Below the pieces are notes generated by a model. That model ran no database searches. It worked only from the letters and a program-made list of their open reading frames with translations, and was not told the DNA's origin. A program made the translations under genes and the position numbers. A stretch of 64,000 nucleotides of DNA from Bacteroidales bacterium (GTDB lineage Bacteria; Bacteroidota; Bacteroidia; Bacteroidales; UBA932): the NCBI GenBank assembly GCA_022648685.1, contig JALCMW010000003.1:186001-250000 (forward strand). Direction: 5' to 3'. Shown piece after piece: positions 63,647 through 64,000 of this stretch; position 1 is the first letter of the stretch, and every line of letters begins with the position of its first letter.

Positions 63647-64000
63647 ATGCCGGAAGACGGGAACATTTTCATAAAAGGAGCGAAAGTCAATAATCTCAAG
63701 AACCTTACCCTTAAGATACCGAGGAATAAATTCATCGTTATTACCGGTATTTCCGGGTCCGGCAAGTCTTCCCTGGCTTTCGATACTCTTTTTTCCGAGG
63801 GACAGCGCAGATTTGCCGAGAGCCTCTCTTCTTATGCCAGGCAGTTTCTCGGAAGGATGGCTAAACCTGATGTGGAACTTATCGAAGGTATACCGCCTGC
63901 AATAGCTATAGAACAGAAAGTTAATGTCCGTAATCCAAGATCCACAGTTGCTACTACTACCGAGATATATGATTATCTGAGGATAATATTCGCCCGGATA
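63647..64000 (+). CDS. uvrA: Excinuclease ABC subunit UvrA (partial, 5' part)
   Basis: First 118 residues of UvrA, the damage-recognition ABC ATPase of nucleotide excision repair. The start [20 protein letters not shown] is typical, and Walker A appears as [15 protein letters not shown] near residue 35, followed by the UvrA-specific [21 protein letters not shown] and PPAIAIEQK. The frame is open through the end of the window; the remaining about 820 residues lie beyond. ATG at 63647 is placed 19 bases after a TATATTTG promoter element. Confidence 0.96.
   Translation, partial: MPEDGNIFIKGAKVNNLKNLTLKIPRNKFIVITGISGSGKSSLAFDTLFSEGQRRFAESLSSYARQFLGRMAKPDVELIEGIPPAIAIEQKVNVRNPRSTVATTTEIYDYLRIIFARI

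Noticed and set aside
63463..63693. 76-residue open frame in the hsp20-uvrA gap
   Set aside because: It runs across the uvrA promoter and into the uvrA coding start in another frame, with no recognisable protein features.
1..64000. CRISPR arrays, insertion sequences, prophage, rRNA operon
   Set aside because: No regularly spaced repeats, transposase or integrase motifs, phage structural genes or rRNA sequence were seen.

Overview
The window is about 64 kb of a chromosome from a Bacteroidota bacterium, most likely order Bacteroidales. The signs are: Bacteroidota-type promoters (-7 element TAnnTTTG, several with a TTTG -33 element 19-20 bases upstream) before most transcription units; Bacteroidota-restricted families (DUF3822, DUF4293, an OMP beta-barrel receptor with a carboxypeptidase-like N-terminal domain); many lipoproteins; anaerobic-gut traits such as an anaerobic sulfatase maturase, acetyl-CoA hydrolase/transferase and secreted glycosidases; and the long LeuS typical of the phylum. 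I cannot name the genus. There is no prophage, insertion sequence, CRISPR array or rRNA operon. Almost everything is dense core genome with short polycistronic units.

Layout. 1-8.4 kb: a partial MATE exporter, two FKBP-type lipoproteins overlapping a DHH phosphoesterase, a hypothetical-DUF3822-rsmD operon, then cstA and a CDF metal transporter. 8.5-17.5 kb: a secreted GH2 glycosidase, mazG, an operon of CoA-transferase, tcdA and a secreted GH27 alpha-galactosidase, an acetyltransferase-like protein, prfA and queF. 17.5-22.7 kb: fabH-fabK-fabF-fabZ, arranged like a Firmicutes fab operon, divergent from a membrane-bound LytTR regulator. 22.8-28.4 kb: a nucleoside phosphorylase, an esterase, an AI-2E-type permease, a 41-residue small ORF and a ClpC-like unfoldase without its middle domain. 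28.5-42.6 kb: gyrA, a TPR protein, phoH, capA-like, DUF389, a SPOR lipoprotein, an M28-like pseudopeptidase fused to a TonB C-terminal domain, leuS and two YitT proteins. 42.8-48.7 kb: a membrane-tethered AraC regulator, mtgA with a phage-nuclease-like protein, umuDC, rpe and an RluA pseudouridine synthase. 48.8-64 kb: dnaK, purC, an outer-membrane barrel, a GDPD-GH31 fusion, pgi, an anaerobic sulfatase maturase, an MFS exporter, tRNA-Asp, hsp20 and the start of uvrA.

How the genes work together. The window mixes translation and RNA modification (prfA, leuS, tRNA-Asp, queF, tcdA, rsmD, RluA), DNA maintenance (gyrA, umuDC, uvrA), stress chaperones (dnaK, hsp20, clpC), envelope building (fab genes, mtgA, SPOR, OMP) and glycan use (GH2, GH27, GDPD-GH31, anSME).

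Most unusual points: an M28 domain that has lost three of five metal ligands and is joined to a TonB domain; a GDPD-GH31 fusion with both catalytic sets intact; a Firmicutes-like fab gene block; a DnaK ending in G-P-Q repeats rather than the acidic tail; a ClpC lacking the M domain; and a shared GACA-TTT-TGTC motif plus a sigma-54-like element upstream of both dnaK and hsp20, neither of which shows the ordinary TAnnTTTG box.
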